From: CAYYWP01 sp050176585
GTDB lineage: Bacteria; Desulfobacterota; Binatia; HRBIN30; CADEER01
Reading direction: 5' to 3'
Length of the DNA: 64,000 bases
Assembly: GCA_050176585.1 (NCBI GenBank)
Contig: JBFXHX010000002.1
Span: 124,001-188,000, forward strand
The translations under genes and the position numbers were made by a program. Positions 63,527 through 64,000 of this stretch are shown here, piece by piece. Below the pieces are notes generated by a model, which worked only from the letters and a program-made list of their open reading frames with translations, searched no databases and was not told the origin of the DNA. Numbering within the stretch: the first letter of the stretch is position 1; every line of letters begins with the position of its first letter.

Positions 63527-64000
63527 TCAGTTGAATTGCGGGATGATCTCCTTGCCGATGCGGCGAATACCGGCTTCGAGATCGGCGACCGGCCGGGCGA
63601 CCGCGTAGTGAATGAACTCCTGCGCGCCACCGGCCTCGAGCTGTTTGAGCCGTTCGACGCAGCGGCTCGCGGGTCCGCTCACCGTGAGGAGGTCCACGGC
63701 TCGCTCGGGCACCTGCGACAACTCATCCGCATCGCGGATGATGTGCTCGGTGTAGTCGCTGTGGAAAGTGTCGGGCAGCCCGAGGGTCATGGATTCGGGC
63801 AGCTCGTCTCGCTTGTAATGCTCGAGCAGGTGCGCGGAGTGATTCCAGACCGCCTGCACGAACCAGCGCTCGTCGCGCAGCGCCTGCTGAACATTGTCAT
63901 TCAAGACGATCGGACCGGATACAACCGTCTTCAACGTCGCCGGGTCACGACCGACGCTGCGCGCACCGGCGTGCGCATGGCCGACCGACCAACGCAGCGA
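63527..64000 (-). CDS. Luciferase-like flavin oxidoreductase, C-terminal part
   Basis: The frame is open to the right edge of the window (64000), so the N-terminal part is outside. The visible 157 residues include GRDPATLKTVVSGPIVLND and the C-terminal segment SGPASRCVERLKQLEAGGAQEFIHY, as in the luciferase-like family, which uses F420 or FMN. It ends GIRRIGKEIIPQFN. It lies 247 bases upstream of the alcohol dehydrogenase on the same strand. Substrate unknown. Confidence 0.8.
   Translation of the reverse strand, partial: SLRWSVGHAHAGARSVGRDPATLKTVVSGPIVLNDNVQQALRDERWFVQAVWNHSAHLLEHYKRDELPESMTLGLPDTFHSDYTEHIIRDADELSQVPERAVDLLTVSGPASRCVERLKQLEAGGAQEFIHYAVARPVADLEAGIRRIGKEIIPQFN

Overview
The window is a GC-rich (roughly two-thirds G+C), densely coded bacterial chromosome segment with about 46 protein genes, one tRNA, one SRP RNA and one scaffold gap. 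The content suggests a delta-proteobacterium-like or Candidatus Binatota-type soil or sediment organism, probably a metagenome-assembled genome. The reasons are secreted proteins with cysteine-capped double EF-hand modules, a CGNG-type Cys-rich repeat, many acyl-CoA enzymes, luciferase-like flavin oxidoreductases, a Rieske oxygenase and Gram-negative outer-membrane proteins. This placement is inference; no 16S or phylogenetic marker was compared.

Layout. 1-13 kb is housekeeping: the end of a PBP4-type D,D-carboxypeptidase, a tldD-tldE pair, transaldolase and phosphoglucomutase, BipA, aspartate-semialdehyde dehydrogenase, a long acyl-CoA dehydrogenase and a type Ic aspartate aminotransferase. 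13-18 kb holds a secreted sugar dehydrogenase, dihydrolipoyl dehydrogenase, NDH-2 and a TIGR01777-type epimerase. 19-23.6 kb is a biotin-dependent acyl-CoA carboxylase operon (beta, alpha, enoyl-CoA hydratase), probably for leucine or isoprenoid breakdown. 24-30.4 kb has a DUF1614 membrane protein, a rhomboid protease, a MerR-HTH/TPR fusion, and a divergent Ku / ligase D pair that makes a complete two-protein end-joining system.

30.6-36.9 kb looks like a metal (zinc-type) acquisition island: an outer-membrane protein with a His-rich loop, a ZnuA-like binding protein, two small divergent Cys/His membrane proteins and two exported proteins sharing an HxHP-x-W motif. No ATPase or permease is present. 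36.9-41 kb carries two paralogous MFS transporters around an SLC13 carrier, then DNA polymerase IV, an AsmA-like protein and an OmpA-family porin. 45.9-48.9 kb is the classic recR-ybaB-dnaX-ffs cluster with tRNA-Ser. 49-52.6 kb has an RDD protein, an F420/FMN-type oxidoreductase, a small repeat protein and a secreted metalloprotease.

52.9-58.5 kb is a B12-dependent acyl-CoA mutase operon (large subunit, small subunit, acyl-CoA ligase, thiolase) that ends in the ruined C-terminal half of a MeaB-type mutase chaperone gene. At 58.7 kb a 100-N scaffold gap is flanked by two identical 127-bp copies, which looks like an unmerged assembly overlap. The last 5 kb has a Rieske oxygenase behind a promoter with a palindromic spacer, a CPVC/DUF2243 membrane pair, a zinc alcohol dehydrogenase and the C-terminal part of another luciferase-like oxidoreductase.

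The most novel signal is a 59-residue module with four cysteines at fixed positions (1, 5, 32, 59) and two EF-hand-like loops. It is attached to three unrelated exported proteins in this window, at the N-terminus of one and the C-terminus of two, and resembles a portable surface or assembly tag.
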